Source: Streptomyces achromogenes
GTDB lineage: Bacteria > Actinomycetota > Actinomycetes > Streptomycetales > Streptomycetaceae
Assembly (NCBI RefSeq): GCF_030816715.1
Contig: NZ_JAUSYH010000001.1
Coordinates: forward strand, 6,324,001-6,388,000
Length of the DNA stretch: 64,000 bases
Direction of reading: 5' to 3'
Of the stretch, positions 55,581-64,000 are shown in pieces. A program made the translations under genes and the position numbers. The notes under the pieces are model-generated. The model had not been told where the DNA came from and ran no database searches. It was given only the letters and a program-made list of their open reading frames with translations. The stretch's first letter is position 1, and every line of letters starts with the position of its first letter.

Positions 55581-55626
55581 ACGCAGCCGCGCAGGCCACC
55601 GTCACGCAGCCGCGCAGGCCACCGTC
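55581..55626. repeat. Perfect 23-bp tandem repeat, two copies
   Basis: acgcagccgcgcaggccacc begins each of two identical 23-bp units (55581-55603 and 55604-55626), followed by a degenerate third. The gap between the cdo promoter and the monooxygenase gene (55348-55692) otherwise has no credible gene. Confidence 0.85.
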
Positions 55627-55692
55627 ACGTGGGCGCGGAGGCCGCCGTCCCGCCGCCGTCGATCCGTGGACGGATGGCCGCCGAGTCCGCCG

Positions 55693-57318
55693 TCATGTCG
55701 CCGCGGAGGCCGCCGTCGCTCCCGCCGCGGACGGCTCCTCGGCCGCCCGGGCCGGGCCGCCGACGGCTGCCTCCGCCGCGGCGTACAGGTCGGCCGCGCG
55801 CACCCCGTTGAGCGCGGTGACGAGATGGCCGTCCGGGCGGATCAGCAGGACCGTATGTGCGGCCGCACCCGGGTAGCTCTCGGCCACCAAGAGCTCGGCG
55901 GGGCACGGCAGGGCCGTCACCGCGGCGGCCAGCCGGGGCATGATCCCGGCGCCGACCCAGTGCCGGCGTTCCCACACGCCGGTGCCCGGTGCGATCAGCA
56001 GCACCAGCAGGGCACCCCGGCCGAGCCGGTCCCGAAGCCGGACGAACGAGCCGTCCTCCGCGGTCACCCGGACGTCCTCGACGGGCGCCCCGGGGGGCGT
56101 GTCCACCGGTGTCTCCGCCTCCAGGTGCCGGGGCGCGAGCGGGGACCCGGCGTACGATCCCGGCGCGCCCAGCGGGCCGCGTCCCAGGTGGCCGTCGGTG
56201 AGCAGCACGTCGTGACCACGGGCCGCGCCGGGGACGTACGCCCTGATGCCCCCGCCGCCGCGCAACAGCGGGAGCGCCTGGTCGGCGGCCCGCAGCCGGG
56301 CGGCGACGACCGCGCGGCGCTCGGCCTGGTAACTGTCGAGCAGTGCCTCGTGCGGCCCGTGGTGCCAGGCCAGGGCCAGTTTCCAGGCGAGGTTGTCGGC
56401 GTCCCGCAGGCCCTCGTCCAGACCCTGGGTGCCGAGCGTGCCGAGCAGGTGGGCGGCGTCCCCCGCGAGGAAGACCCGACCCACGCGCCAGCGCCGGGCA
56501 AGCCGGTGGTGCACGGTGTGCACGCCGGTGTCGAGCAGCTCGTACGGGGGCGTGGAGCCGCCGCTCCAGCCCGCCAGGGTCTCGCGGACACGCGCCACCA
56601 GGACCTCGGGCGTGACCAGGTCCTTGCCGGGCGGCAACAGCCAGTCGAGCCGCCACACTCCGTCCGGCAGCGGGCGGCCCGTGACCTCCGCGGCAGGGGG
56701 ACCGGAGGCCCGCCACGGCGGGGTCCGGTGAAGCAACGCCTCGCCGTCCCACGGAAGGTCCGCGCGCAGTGCGGCCACGGCGTGGCGCTCCACCGCCGTA
56801 CGGCCCGGGAAACGGATGTCGAGGAGTTTGCGGACGGTGGAGCGGGGGCCGTCGCAGCCGACCAGGTAGCTGCCGCGCCACCAGGTGCCCTGCGGGCCGC
56901 GGGTGTGGGCGGTGACCCCGGAGACCTCCTGCTCGACGGTGTCCAGACGGCTGTTCACAGCGATCTTCGCCAGCCGCTCGCCGGCGAGGGCGGCGCGCAG
57001 GGCCCCGGTCAGCTCGTGCTGGGCGATGTGCAGCGGGGCGGGCTCGGCGTCGTCGTCGAACGCGATCTCCTGCGTCACCTGCTTGCGCCGCATGGACCGC
57101 CATCCGGCCCAACGCACCCCGACGTCGGCGAGGGACGCTCCGGTCAGCCGCTCCAGGAGGGCGGCGGTGTCCTCACGCAGCACGACGGTGCGCGCGAGCC
57201 GGTGCTCGTCCTTGCCGGGGCCCTCGTCGAGGACCACGGACGGCACCTGCTGGCGCGCCAGCGCCAGGGCGAGCGTGAGCCCCACCGGCCCCGCTCCGAC
57301 GATGATCACCGGGTCCAC
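55693..57318 (-). CDS. FAD-dependent aromatic-ring monooxygenase
   Basis: A 541-residue flavoprotein of the PheA/TfdB-type class. The Rossmann motif VGAGPVGLTLALAL is at residues 7-20, and the second FAD motif AGDAAHLLGTLGTQGLDEGLRDADNLAWKLAL is near 283. A C-terminal thioredoxin-like lobe follows. Such enzymes hydroxylate phenolic or polyketide substrates with NAD(P)H; the substrate is unknown. GTG 57318 is preferred because gggag lies about 9 nt upstream and homologues begin DPVIIVG; an ATG at 57408 would add 30 unrelated residues. The last 30 residues are Ala-rich, in a repetitive DNA stretch. Confidence 0.9.
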   Translation of the reverse strand: MDPVIIVGAGPVGLTLALALARQQVPSVVLDEGPGKDEHRLARTVVLREDTAALLERLTGASLADVGVRWAGWRSMRRKQVTQEIAFDDDAEPAPLHIAQHELTGALRAALAGERLAKIAVNSRLDTVEQEVSGVTAHTRGPQGTWWRGSYLVGCDGPRSTVRKLLDIRFPGRTAVERHAVAALRADLPWDGEALLHRTPPWRASGPPAAEVTGRPLPDGVWRLDWLLPPGKDLVTPEVLVARVRETLAGWSGGSTPPYELLDTGVHTVHHRLARRWRVGRVFLAGDAAHLLGTLGTQGLDEGLRDADNLAWKLALAWHHGPHEALLDSYQAERRAVVAARLRAADQALPLLRGGGGIRAYVPGAARGHDVLLTDGHLGRGPLGAPGSYAGSPLAPRHLEAETPVDTPPGAPVEDVRVTAEDGSFVRLRDRLGRGALLVLLIAPGTGVWERRHWVGAGIMPRLAAAVTALPCPAELLVAESYPGAAAHTVLLIRPDGHLVTALNGVRAADLYAAAEAAVGGPARAAEEPSAAGATAASAAT

Positions 57319-57435
57319 GGCGCGGCGCTCCCTGCCTTCGACGGTGTCCTCGCGGGCTTGGGTGAACAACAGGTTGGAGCAGGGTGCACGATCACAGAAC
57401 GTATGCAACCCATTGTCGTTGTTTGCGTCAAGCGA

Positions 57436-57469
57436 CGAAAGGCAGTGGCGCGCACGCCACTGCCTTTCG
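57436..57469 (-). terminator. gluD terminator
   Basis: A perfect 15-bp stem cgaaaggcagtggcg / cgccactgcctttcg with a cgca loop, 27 nt after the gluD stop. Confidence 0.85.
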
Positions 57470-57495
57470 AGCCGTTCACGTTATTTGATTGTTCG

Positions 57496-58428
57496 TCAGG
57501 TGTAGGTCCTGCTGCCGGGGAGGCCGCCGCCTTCGCCCCCGGTCCCGAAGGTACCGCCCACCGCCGCCGGATTGAGTTCTTCCATGTCCTCCGCGCCCAG
57601 CACCGCACCCGTGCTGCGCTTGCTGCGCCGCAGGTATCGCTCCAGCCAGCTCGCGAAGCTGGTCAGGATGAAGTTCAGCACGATGAACATGATCGCGACG
57701 ACGATGAAGCTCTGGATCACGTTGGCGTAGTTGGCCGCGAGCGTGCCGCGCGAGTTGAGCAGTTCGGGGAAGTTGAGCATCACGCCGCCCAGCGCGGTGT
57801 CCTTCACGATGACCACCAGCTGGCTGACGATCGCCGGCAGCATCGCGGTGACCGCCTGCGGGAGCAGGATGCTGCTCATCGTCTGGCCCTTGCGCAGGCC
57901 GATGGCGTACGCGGCCTCGGTCTGCCCCCTGGGCAGGGAGAGGATGCCGGCCCGGACGACCTCGGCCAGGACGGCGGCGTTGTAGAGCACCAGACCGGTG
58001 ACGACGGCGTAGAGGGGGCGGTCCTCGCTGCTGACGTCCGTGTAGCGGGAGTAGAACTCGTTGGCGAACAGCATCAGCAGCAGTACCGGGATCGCCCGGA
58101 AGAACTCCACCACGGTGCCGGCCACGCCGCGTACCCAGCGGTGGTCGGAAAGGCGGGCGATGCCGAAGACCGCGCCCAGCGGAAGGGCGATGACCATGGC
58201 GAGCGCCGCGGCCTTCAGCGTGTTGGCGAGGCCGGGAAGGAGGTACGTGGTCCAGGCCTCCGACGTGGTGAAGGGCTTCCACAACGCGGAGTCGAGCTGG
58301 CCCTTGTCGTCCATCTTCTGCCACATCCACCACAGGAGGAGGGCGAGCAGGACGGCGAACACCGCCGAGAAGAGGATGTTGCGCCGCTTGGCGCGGGGGC
58401 CGGGAGTGTCGTACAGGACCGAGCTCAT
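57496..58428 (-). CDS. gluD: Glutamate ABC transporter permease GluD
   Basis: A 310-residue permease of the polar amino acid class, with an N-terminal helix, an insert of about 50 residues, then the permease core with the EAA-type loop (AAYAIGLRKGQTMSSILLPQAV near 193-214). The Gly/Pro tail is disordered. ATG 58428 overlaps the gluC stop by 4 nt (ATGA). Confidence 0.92.
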   Translation of the reverse strand: MSSVLYDTPGPRAKRRNILFSAVFAVLLALLLWWMWQKMDDKGQLDSALWKPFTTSEAWTTYLLPGLANTLKAAALAMVIALPLGAVFGIARLSDHRWVRGVAGTVVEFFRAIPVLLLMLFANEFYSRYTDVSSEDRPLYAVVTGLVLYNAAVLAEVVRAGILSLPRGQTEAAYAIGLRKGQTMSSILLPQAVTAMLPAIVSQLVVIVKDTALGGVMLNFPELLNSRGTLAANYANVIQSFIVVAIMFIVLNFILTSFASWLERYLRRSKRSTGAVLGAEDMEELNPAAVGGTFGTGGEGGGLPGSRTYT

Positions 58429-59090
58429 CGCTTCACCGCCAGTCGCTTGCTGAGCCAGCCCAGGATGAGGCCGGTCGGCAGGGTCAGAACCACGAACCCG
58501 AACGCGAAGACCGCGCCGATGAGCAGCACCTGCGCCTCGTTCTCGATCATCGTCTTCATCAGGAGGGCGGCCTCGGCGACGCCGATGGCGGCCGCCACCG
58601 TGGTGTTCTTGGTCAGTGCGATCAGGACGTTGGCCAGCGGTCCGATGACCGAGCGGAAGGCCTGCGGAAGGACGACGAGCGTCAGGGTCTGCCTGAAGCT
58701 CAGCCCGATGGCCCGGGCCGCCTCCGCCTGACCGATCGGCACGGTGTTGATGCCGGAGCGGATCGACTCGCAGACGAACGCCGCGGTGTAGCCGGCCAGG
58801 CTGAGTACGGCCAGCCGGAAGCCCTGGATGTCGAAGTCGTCGCTTCCCATGGTCATGCCGAAGATGTCGGCGAGCCCGAGCGAGCTGAAAAGGACGATGA
58901 CCGTCAGGGGGATGTTCCGGACGACGTTGACGTAGACGGTGCCGAACCCGCGCATCAGCGGAACCGGGCTCACCCGCATCGCGGCCAGCAGGGTGCCCCA
59001 GACCAGAGCGCCCACGGCGGAGATGGCGGTGAGCTTCACCGTCATCCAGAACGCCCCTAGGACGTCGTAACCATCAAGAAAGTCGAACAC
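58425..59090 (-). CDS. gluC: Glutamate ABC transporter permease GluC
   Basis: A 221-residue inner-membrane permease with five transmembrane helices and the EAA-type loop AEAARAIGLSFRQTLTLVVLPQAF. GTG 59090 (gggag just upstream) is used rather than an upstream in-frame start that adds 27 Arg/Pro-rich residues lying in the hairpin region. It pairs with GluD as a heterodimeric channel for glutamate. Confidence 0.9.
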   Translation of the reverse strand: MFDFLDGYDVLGAFWMTVKLTAISAVGALVWGTLLAAMRVSPVPLMRGFGTVYVNVVRNIPLTVIVLFSSLGLADIFGMTMGSDDFDIQGFRLAVLSLAGYTAAFVCESIRSGINTVPIGQAEAARAIGLSFRQTLTLVVLPQAFRSVIGPLANVLIALTKNTTVAAAIGVAEAALLMKTMIENEAQVLLIGAVFAFGFVVLTLPTGLILGWLSKRLAVKR

Positions 59091-59130
59091 GATCTCCCGC
59101 GCTTCCGGCTGGGTGGCGTATGGGAAGGGC

Positions 59131-59174
59131 GCGGTGTGCCGCCGCCGGGATCGCGTCGGGCGGCGGCACACCGC
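59131..59174 (-). promoter_or_regulatory. Intra-operon hairpin between gluB and gluC
   Basis: A perfect 16-bp stem (59131-59146 and 59159-59174) with a 12-nt loop, 28 nt after gluB and 41 nt before gluC. It is likely to stabilise the gluB end or attenuate transcription, raising binding-protein output over permeases. Confidence 0.7.
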
Positions 59175-59201
59175 GGGAACCCCGCTGTGGCTGAGGTGTG
59201 G

Positions 59202-60068
59202 TTACGAGGCGTTCGGAACGATGACGCCGATCTTCGGGGCCGGCTCGTTCTTGTAGTTCGCCGGGCCGAAGTTGTCCTTGACGGCCTTGTCCCACGAGCC
59301 GTCGCTGACCATCTGCTCCAGCGCCTTGTTGATCTTGTCCACGGTGGCGGTGTCGCCCTTCTTGACGCCGACGCCGTAGTTCTCGTTGCTGAGCTTCAGG
59401 CCCGCGAGCTTGAACTTGCCCTTGTACTGGTCCTGGGACGCGAAGCCCGCGAGGATCGAGTCGTCGGTGGTGACCGCGTCCACGGCGCCGCTCTGCAGGC
59501 CGGCGATGCACTCGGAGTAGGAACTGACCTGCTTGAGCTTCGCGTCCGGGGCGATCGTCTTCTTGACGTTCTGCGCCGAGGTCGAGCCGACGACGGAACA
59601 CAGCTTCTTGCCGTTGAGGTCCGTGCCCTTGGAGATGTCCGAGTCGGACTTGATCAGCAGGTCCTGGTGGGCCAGCAGGTACGGGCCCGCGAAGTCGACC
59701 TTCTTCTTGCGCTCGTCGTTGATCGAGTAGGTGGCGGCGATGAACTTCACGTCACCGCGCGCGAGGGCGTTCTCGCGGTCGGCGCTCTTGGTCTCGACGA
59801 ACTCGATCTGGTCCGGCTGGTAGCCGAGCTGCTTGGCGACGTACGTGGCGACGTCCACGTCGAAGCCGGCGAAGGACCCGTCGGGCTTCTTCAGGCCGAG
59901 GCCGGGCTGGTCGTACTTGATGCCGACCTTGATCTTGCCGCCGCCACCGCTGCCCGCGCTGGCGCTGCTGCTCGTGTCGTCGTCCTTGCTGTCGCCGCCG
60001 CACGCGGTGGCGGTCAGGGCGAGGACGAGGGCTGCGGCCGAGGCGGCGGTGACCTTGCGAAGCTTCAT
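59202..60068 (-). CDS. gluB: Glutamate-binding lipoprotein GluB
   Basis: 288 residues with a lipoprotein signal peptide; lipobox LTATAC places the acylated Cys at 23, followed by a Gly/Ser/Asp linker. The mature part is a SBP_bac_3 fold (KVGIKYDQPGLGLKKPDGSFAGFDVDVA). It captures glutamate outside the membrane for GluCD. Confidence 0.94.
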   Translation of the reverse strand: MKLRKVTAASAAALVLALTATACGGDSKDDDTSSSASAGSGGGGKIKVGIKYDQPGLGLKKPDGSFAGFDVDVATYVAKQLGYQPDQIEFVETKSADRENALARGDVKFIAATYSINDERKKKVDFAGPYLLAHQDLLIKSDSDISKGTDLNGKKLCSVVGSTSAQNVKKTIAPDAKLKQVSSYSECIAGLQSGAVDAVTTDDSILAGFASQDQYKGKFKLAGLKLSNENYGVGVKKGDTATVDKINKALEQMVSDGSWDKAVKDNFGPANYKNEPAPKIGVIVPNAS

Positions 60069-60102
60069 GGTGACTTCCTTTTGAGAAGAGTGGTGAAGTT
60101 AC

Positions 60103-60129
60103 TGCGGGCGGTGCGGGCGGTGCGGGCGG
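60103..60129. repeat. Three 9-bp direct repeats between gluA and gluB
   Basis: tgcgggcgg occurs three times in tandem (60103-60129) in the 84-bp gap between gluA and gluB. The function is unclear; slippage could change the spacing. Confidence 0.75.
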
Positions 60130-60152
60130 GCCGGTTCCGTCGGTGAGGCGGG

Positions 60153-60929
60153 TCAGTGGTGCAGGATCTTCGACAGGAAGTCCTTGGCCCGGTCGCTACG
60201 CGGATTGCTGAAGAACTGGTCGGGCGCAGCCTCTTCGACGATGCGCCCGTCCGCCATGAACACCACGCGGTTTGCAGCCGATCGTGCGAAACCCATCTCA
60301 TGGGTGACGACGATCATGGTCATGCCGTCCCGGGCCAGCTGCTGCATGACTTCGAGGACCTCGTTGATCATCTCGGGGTCGAGGGCCGACGTCGGCTCGT
60401 CGAAGAGCATGACCTTCGGGTCCATCGCCAGCGCCCGCGCGATGGCGACACGCTGCTGCTGGCCGCCCGAGAGCTGCGCGGGGTACTTGTCGGCCTGGGT
60501 GCCCACGCCGACCCGGTCGAGCAGGGCGCGGGCATTGGCCGCGGCCTGCGTCTTGTCGGCCTTGCGGACCTTGATCTGGCCGAGCATCACGTTCTCGAGC
60601 ACGGTCTTGTGCGCGAACAGGTTGAACGACTGGAACACCATGCCGACGTCGGCGCGCAGCCGGGCCAGCGCCTTGCCCTCCTGGGGCAGCGGCTTTCCGT
60701 CGATCGTGATCTCGCCGTCGTCGATCGTCTCCAGGCGGTTGATCGTGCGGCACAGCGTCGACTTGCCCGACCCGGAGGGGCCGATGACCACGACGACCTC
60801 CCCGCGGGTGATCGTCAGGTCGATGTCCTGGAGAACGTGCAACGCGCCGAAGTGCTTGTTGACGCTCTTCAGGACGACCAGGTCACCGCTCGCGACCGCG
60901 TCCTCCTTGGTCACCGATACTTCGGTCAT
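60153..60929 (-). CDS. gluA: Glutamate ABC transporter ATP-binding protein GluA
   Basis: 258 residues with Walker A GPSGSGKST (50-58), signature LSGGQQQR (near 153), Walker B VMLFDEPTSALDP and switch His in VVTHEMG. This class energises polar amino acid uptake. First gene of gluABCD, reading away from gluR. Confidence 0.95.
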   Translation of the reverse strand: MTEVSVTKEDAVASGDLVVLKSVNKHFGALHVLQDIDLTITRGEVVVVIGPSGSGKSTLCRTINRLETIDDGEITIDGKPLPQEGKALARLRADVGMVFQSFNLFAHKTVLENVMLGQIKVRKADKTQAAANARALLDRVGVGTQADKYPAQLSGGQQQRVAIARALAMDPKVMLFDEPTSALDPEMINEVLEVMQQLARDGMTMIVVTHEMGFARSAANRVVFMADGRIVEEAAPDQFFSNPRSDRAKDFLSKILHH

Positions 60930-61022
60930 CGCTTCGGGGCTCCGTCCTCCTCGGTTTCGGAGGACAGTAGTGACCCGCCCCGACCAGCGTCATTACATCT
61001 GAGGGGAATCTGAGCATCACGA

Positions 61023-61038
61023 TCCGATAGCAATCGGA
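61023..61038. promoter_or_regulatory. Candidate GluR operator
   Basis: A perfect inverted repeat tccgat-agca-atcgga in the 315-bp intergenic region between gluA and gluR, about 94 bp from the gluA start. Divergent position next to a two-component system makes it the best candidate binding site. No good promoter hexamer pair was found for either gene. Confidence 0.5.
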
Positions 61039-61244
61039 CACATGTCGTAGCACTTGGGAGCCACGCGCGTATCGGCCGAGTAACGGTAGTCGCGCGCAAC
61101 GGGAACTCGCTTGACTGCGTCCTCGTCCATCGGCGTGACTGCCATGATGCACGCACGCGTGTGCCGCCGTTTTCCGACGCCGGAGAACCGAACACCCGTC
61201 GTGGTGAGTCAGACCGTATGCCCGATGAACCGGAGGAGGCCGGG

Positions 61245-61931
61245 ATGAGACTGCTTCTCGTCGAGGACGACAACCATGTCGCCGCGGCCCTGTCCGCGGT
61301 CCTCAAGCGGCACGGTTTCGACGTCACCCACGCGCGCAGCGGCGAGGAGGCGCTGCAGGCGCTCGTCCCGGAGGGGCCCGGCTTCGGCGTCGTCCTGCTC
61401 GACCTGGGGCTGCCGGACCAGGACGGCTACGAGGTGTGCGGCAAGATCCGCAAGCGCACGGCCACGCCGGTCATCATGGTCACCGCCCGCTCCGACGTGC
61501 GCTCCCGCATTCACGGCCTCAACCTGGGCGCCGACGACTACGTGGTGAAGCCGTACGACACCGGGGAACTGCTCGCCCGAATCCACGCCGTGAGCCGGCG
61601 TACCGTCCACGAGGACGCGGCCGCCGAGGGGGAGAGCGCGCTGCGCCTGGGCGCCGTGCAGATCGAGCTGCCCACCCGGCGCGTCACGGTGGACGGCACG
61701 GCCGTCCAGCTGACCCGCAAGGAGTTCGACCTGCTGGCGCTGCTCGCGCAGCGACCCGGCGTGGTCTTCCGGCGGGAGCAGATCATCAGCGAGGTGTGGC
61801 GCACCAGCTGGGAGGGGACCGGGCGCACCCTGGAGGTGCACGTGGCCTCGCTGCGCGCCAAGCTGCGCATGCCCGCGCTGATCGAGACGGTGCGCGGAGT
61901 CGGATACCGGCTCGTCGCCCCGGCCGCGTAG
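61245..61931 (+). CDS. gluR: OmpR-family response regulator GluR
   Basis: 228 residues: a receiver (phospho-acceptor Asp53 in VVLLDLGLPDQDG, Lys in VVKPYD) and a winged-helix output domain (about 135-225, LTRKEFDLLALLAQRPGVVF). ATG 61245 follows ggaggagg; an ATG nine codons earlier lacks such a site. By position it corresponds to S. coelicolor GluR, reported to control glutamate uptake with GluK. Confidence 0.9.
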   Translation: MRLLLVEDDNHVAAALSAVLKRHGFDVTHARSGEEALQALVPEGPGFGVVLLDLGLPDQDGYEVCGKIRKRTATPVIMVTARSDVRSRIHGLNLGADDYVVKPYDTGELLARIHAVSRRTVHEDAAAEGESALRLGAVQIELPTRRVTVDGTAVQLTRKEFDLLALLAQRPGVVFRREQIISEVWRTSWEGTGRTLEVHVASLRAKLRMPALIETVRGVGYRLVAPAA

Positions 61932-61943
61932 CGGGGACCGCTG

Positions 61944-63353
61944 TTGCGTACGCGTCTGCTGCCGCTCCTCATCGTCCTGATGGCTGCCGTGCTGCTGGCC
62001 CTCGGGGTGCCGCTGGCCATCAGCGTGGCGGGTGCCGAGCAGCAGCGGGTGGTCGTCGACCGCATCGACGACACCGCGCGCTTCGCGGCGCTCGCCCAGT
62101 TCGTCACCGTCTCCTCGGGAGTGGACGACCCGACGTCGGCGTCCACGAACGAGCGGCGCGAGACGCTCGGCCGGGAACTCGCGAGCTACTACGACGTCTA
62201 CGGCATTCGTGCCGGAGTCTTCTACACCACCGACACCCCCATGGCTCATGCTCCGCGCGACTGGTACCTCCCCGCATCGGGTGAGGTGCGGGACGCGTTC
62301 GAGGAGGCGTCGCTCAGCCGTCGCAGCCACGACCCCCGGCAGGTGTGGCCGTGGCAGCGCAACCGGCTCGTCGTGGCGTCGCCGGTCATCAGGGACGGCG
62401 ACGTCGTCGCGGTCGTCGTCACCGACTCGCCCACCGGGCCGATGCGGTCGCGGATCCTGCACGGCTGGCTGGTGATCGGGGCCGGAGAGGCCGCCGCGAT
62501 GCTGCTGGCCATCGGAGCCGCCCTGCGGCTGACCGGCTGGGTGCTGCGGCCGGTGCGCGTCCTGGACGCCACCACCCACGAGATCGCGAGCGGCCGTCTG
62601 AAGTCCCGGGTCGCGGTGGCCGGGGGCCCGCCGGAACTCAGGAGGCTGGCCGGCGCGTTCAACGAGATGGCGGACAACGTCGAGGACGTGCTGGAACAGC
62701 AGCGTGCCTTCGTCGCCGACGCCTCGCACCAGTTGCGCAACCCGCTCGCCGCCCTGCTGCTGCGCATCGAACTGCTGGGGTACGAACTCCCGGAGGGCAA
62801 CGAGGAGATCGCCTCCGTCCAGCACGAGGGCAGACGCCTCGCCCAGGTCCTGGACGATCTGCTGGACCTGGCCCTTGCCGAGCACGCCGAGGCCGACCTG
62901 CGGGTCACCGACATCGGCGCGCTGGCCGCCGAGCGCGTCGCCGCCTGGGCGCCCACCGCCAAGGCCAAGGGGGTCCGGCTGGTGGGCGACTGCCCGCCCA
63001 CCACGGCGTGGGCCGACCCGGTGACGCTGTCCAGCGCTCTGGACGCGGTGATCGACAACGCGGTGAAGTTCACCCCCGAGGGCGAGAGCGTCGAGGTCAC
63101 GGTCACCGCCGACGGCGGGACCTCCTCGGTCGTCGTCACCGACAACGGGCCGGGGCTGACCGACGAGGAGCTCACGCGCGTGGGCGACCGGTTCTGGCGC
63201 AGTGGCCGCCACCAGAACGTGAAGGGCTCGGGTCTCGGCCTGTCCATCTCCCGTGCCCTGCTCGCCGCGGGCGGCGGCTCCCTGTCGTACGCCCACCACG
63301 AGCCGAGCGGACTGACGGCGACGGTGTCGGTACCCCGGTCTCCGACGTCGTAG
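61944..63353 (+). CDS. gluK: Sensor histidine kinase GluK
   Basis: 469 residues from TTG 61944, 12 nt after gluR. An N-terminal membrane helix, an extracytoplasmic sensor region (about 30-165), a second helix (about 175-195), HAMP (about 200-250), HisKA with His262 (DASHQLRNPLAAL) and HATPase (N-box DNAVKFTPEG, G1 VTDNGPGL, G2 GSGLGLSISRALLAAGGG). It likely phosphorylates GluR in response to external glutamate. Confidence 0.9.
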   Translation: MRTRLLPLLIVLMAAVLLALGVPLAISVAGAEQQRVVVDRIDDTARFAALAQFVTVSSGVDDPTSASTNERRETLGRELASYYDVYGIRAGVFYTTDTPMAHAPRDWYLPASGEVRDAFEEASLSRRSHDPRQVWPWQRNRLVVASPVIRDGDVVAVVVTDSPTGPMRSRILHGWLVIGAGEAAAMLLAIGAALRLTGWVLRPVRVLDATTHEIASGRLKSRVAVAGGPPELRRLAGAFNEMADNVEDVLEQQRAFVADASHQLRNPLAALLLRIELLGYELPEGNEEIASVQHEGRRLAQVLDDLLDLALAEHAEADLRVTDIGALAAERVAAWAPTAKAKGVRLVGDCPPTTAWADPVTLSSALDAVIDNAVKFTPEGESVEVTVTADGGTSSVVVTDNGPGLTDEELTRVGDRFWRSGRHQNVKGSGLGLSISRALLAAGGGSLSYAHHEPSGLTATVSVPRSPTS

Positions 63354-63362
63354 CGCGCGCCC

Positions 63363-64000
63363 CTACGGCTTGACGGAGCGGTAGTAGCGGCGGGCGCCCG
63401 CGTGCAGCGTGAGCGGGTCGGTGTAGATGGCCGTGCGCAGATCGACCAGCTGGGCGGAGTGCACGTGCGCGCCGATGAGATCCCGGCTCCTGATGACGGT
63501 ACGGGTCACCCACTCGGTGAGCCGGGGGTCCACGTCGGTACGGGTGATCAGCAGGTTGGACACGGCGATCGTCGCCACGGTGGAGCCGTTCTGGATGGTG
63601 GGGTAGGCCGACTCGGGCATGTTCGTCGCCCGGTAGTAGCCCGTGGAGTCGTCCTGGTCGTGCATCTTGGCGACGAGCTCGGGGCTGATCGGCACGAACC
63701 GGAAGGTGAAACCGTCGGCCAGCTTCTCCAGCCCGGCTGTCGGCACCCCTCCCGACCAGAAGAACGCGTCGATCTTTCCCTGCTTGAGCTGCTCGGGGCC
63801 GGTGTCGATGCCCCGCTCCACCGCCCTGATGTCCTTGGCCGGGTCCAGGCCCGCGGCCTTGAGGACCCGCTCGGCGATCAGCCGCACGCCGGAGCGGGGC
63901 AGACCCGTCGCCACCGTCCTGCCCCGCAGGTCCGCGATGGACCGGATGTCCGAGTCCCGGGCCACCACGAGCTGGACGTAGTCGTCGTACAGCCGGGCCA
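63363..64000 (-). CDS. TAXI-family TRAP transporter solute-binding protein (5' end outside window)
   Basis: About 211 C-terminal residues of a TAXI-type periplasmic binding protein (RTVATGLPRSGVRLIAERVLKAAGL and IDAFFWSGGVPTAGLEKLAD are typical). The reading frame is open to the window edge, so start and signal peptide are missing; full-length proteins are about 320-340 residues. It converges on gluK with 9 bp between stops and no terminator seen. The TRAP membrane subunits are not in view. Confidence 0.88.
   Translation of the reverse strand, partial: ARLYDDYVQLVVARDSDIRSIADLRGRTVATGLPRSGVRLIAERVLKAAGLDPAKDIRAVERGIDTGPEQLKQGKIDAFFWSGGVPTAGLEKLADGFTFRFVPISPELVAKMHDQDDSTGYYRATNMPESAYPTIQNGSTVATIAVSNLLITRTDVDPRLTEWVTRTVIRSRDLIGAHVHSAQLVDLRTAIYTDPLTLHAGARRYYRSVKP

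Overview
The window is a high-GC actinobacterial chromosome segment, almost certainly Streptomyces. The evidence is strong third-position G/C in every gene, frequent GTG/TTG starts, a rRNA operon without spacer tRNAs, and gene order matching the conserved S. coelicolor core around recA, ftsK and rpsO-pnp. Gene names such as osaA/B/C, gluR/K and clgR rest on recognisable domain architecture plus this remembered synteny; no database was searched.

Layout. (1) 1-5.6 kb: the edge of a type VII secretion (ESX) locus, with eccC (cut by the window start) divergent from eccD. (2) 5.6-16.8 kb: a DUF397 gene, then rpsO-pnp-M16 protease-dapB-small TPR membrane protein, two small membrane proteins on the opposite strand, then thyX, dapA and RNase J. 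RNA decay, lysine/diaminopimelate and thymidylate genes sit together. (3) 16.8-22.7 kb: a complete 16S-23S-5S operon with leader, terminator and a downstream tRNA-Thr(GGT). (4) 22.7-32.4 kb: the osmoadaptation cluster, with osaC (anti-sigma-type kinase/PAS/GAF/PP2C phosphatase) divergent from osaA (a giant poly-HAMP hybrid kinase) and osaB (response regulator). (5) 32.4-40.4 kb: ftsK, a RodZ-like HTH membrane protein, rimO-pgsA-cinA (overlapping stops and starts), clgR and a Dps gene. (6) 40.4-49.1 kb: a small membrane protein, a leaderless SDR gene under a palindromic operator, an Nei-type glycosylase, a 1644-aa Lhr helicase and a toroid-fold protein. (7) 49.1-53.9 kb: DUF3046, an AI-2E-type permease, a membrane protein, recA (SOS box inside the promoter) and recX. 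(8) 54-57.4 kb: a cysteine-catabolic pair (cysteine dioxygenase and rhodanese) preceded by a 44-nt homopolymer G/C tract and a Cys-rich leader peptide, then an FAD monooxygenase. (9) 57.4-64 kb: the gluABCD glutamate ABC transporter divergent from a two-component system (gluR-gluK), and the C-terminal part of a TAXI-type binding protein running off the end.

Most of the window is conserved core. The least ordinary stretch is 54.5-55.6 kb. There a near-leaderless, Cys-rich leader peptide, a 44-nt homopolymer and the cdo-rhodanese pair line up on one predicted transcript, suggesting cysteine-responsive attenuation with a potentially length-variable spacer. Other points worth checking are the leaderless SDR promoter/operator, a promoter directly followed by a terminator-like hairpin before dapA, a 14-bp hairpin just upstream of the RNase J ribosome-binding site, and the 11-unit HAMP array of osaA.
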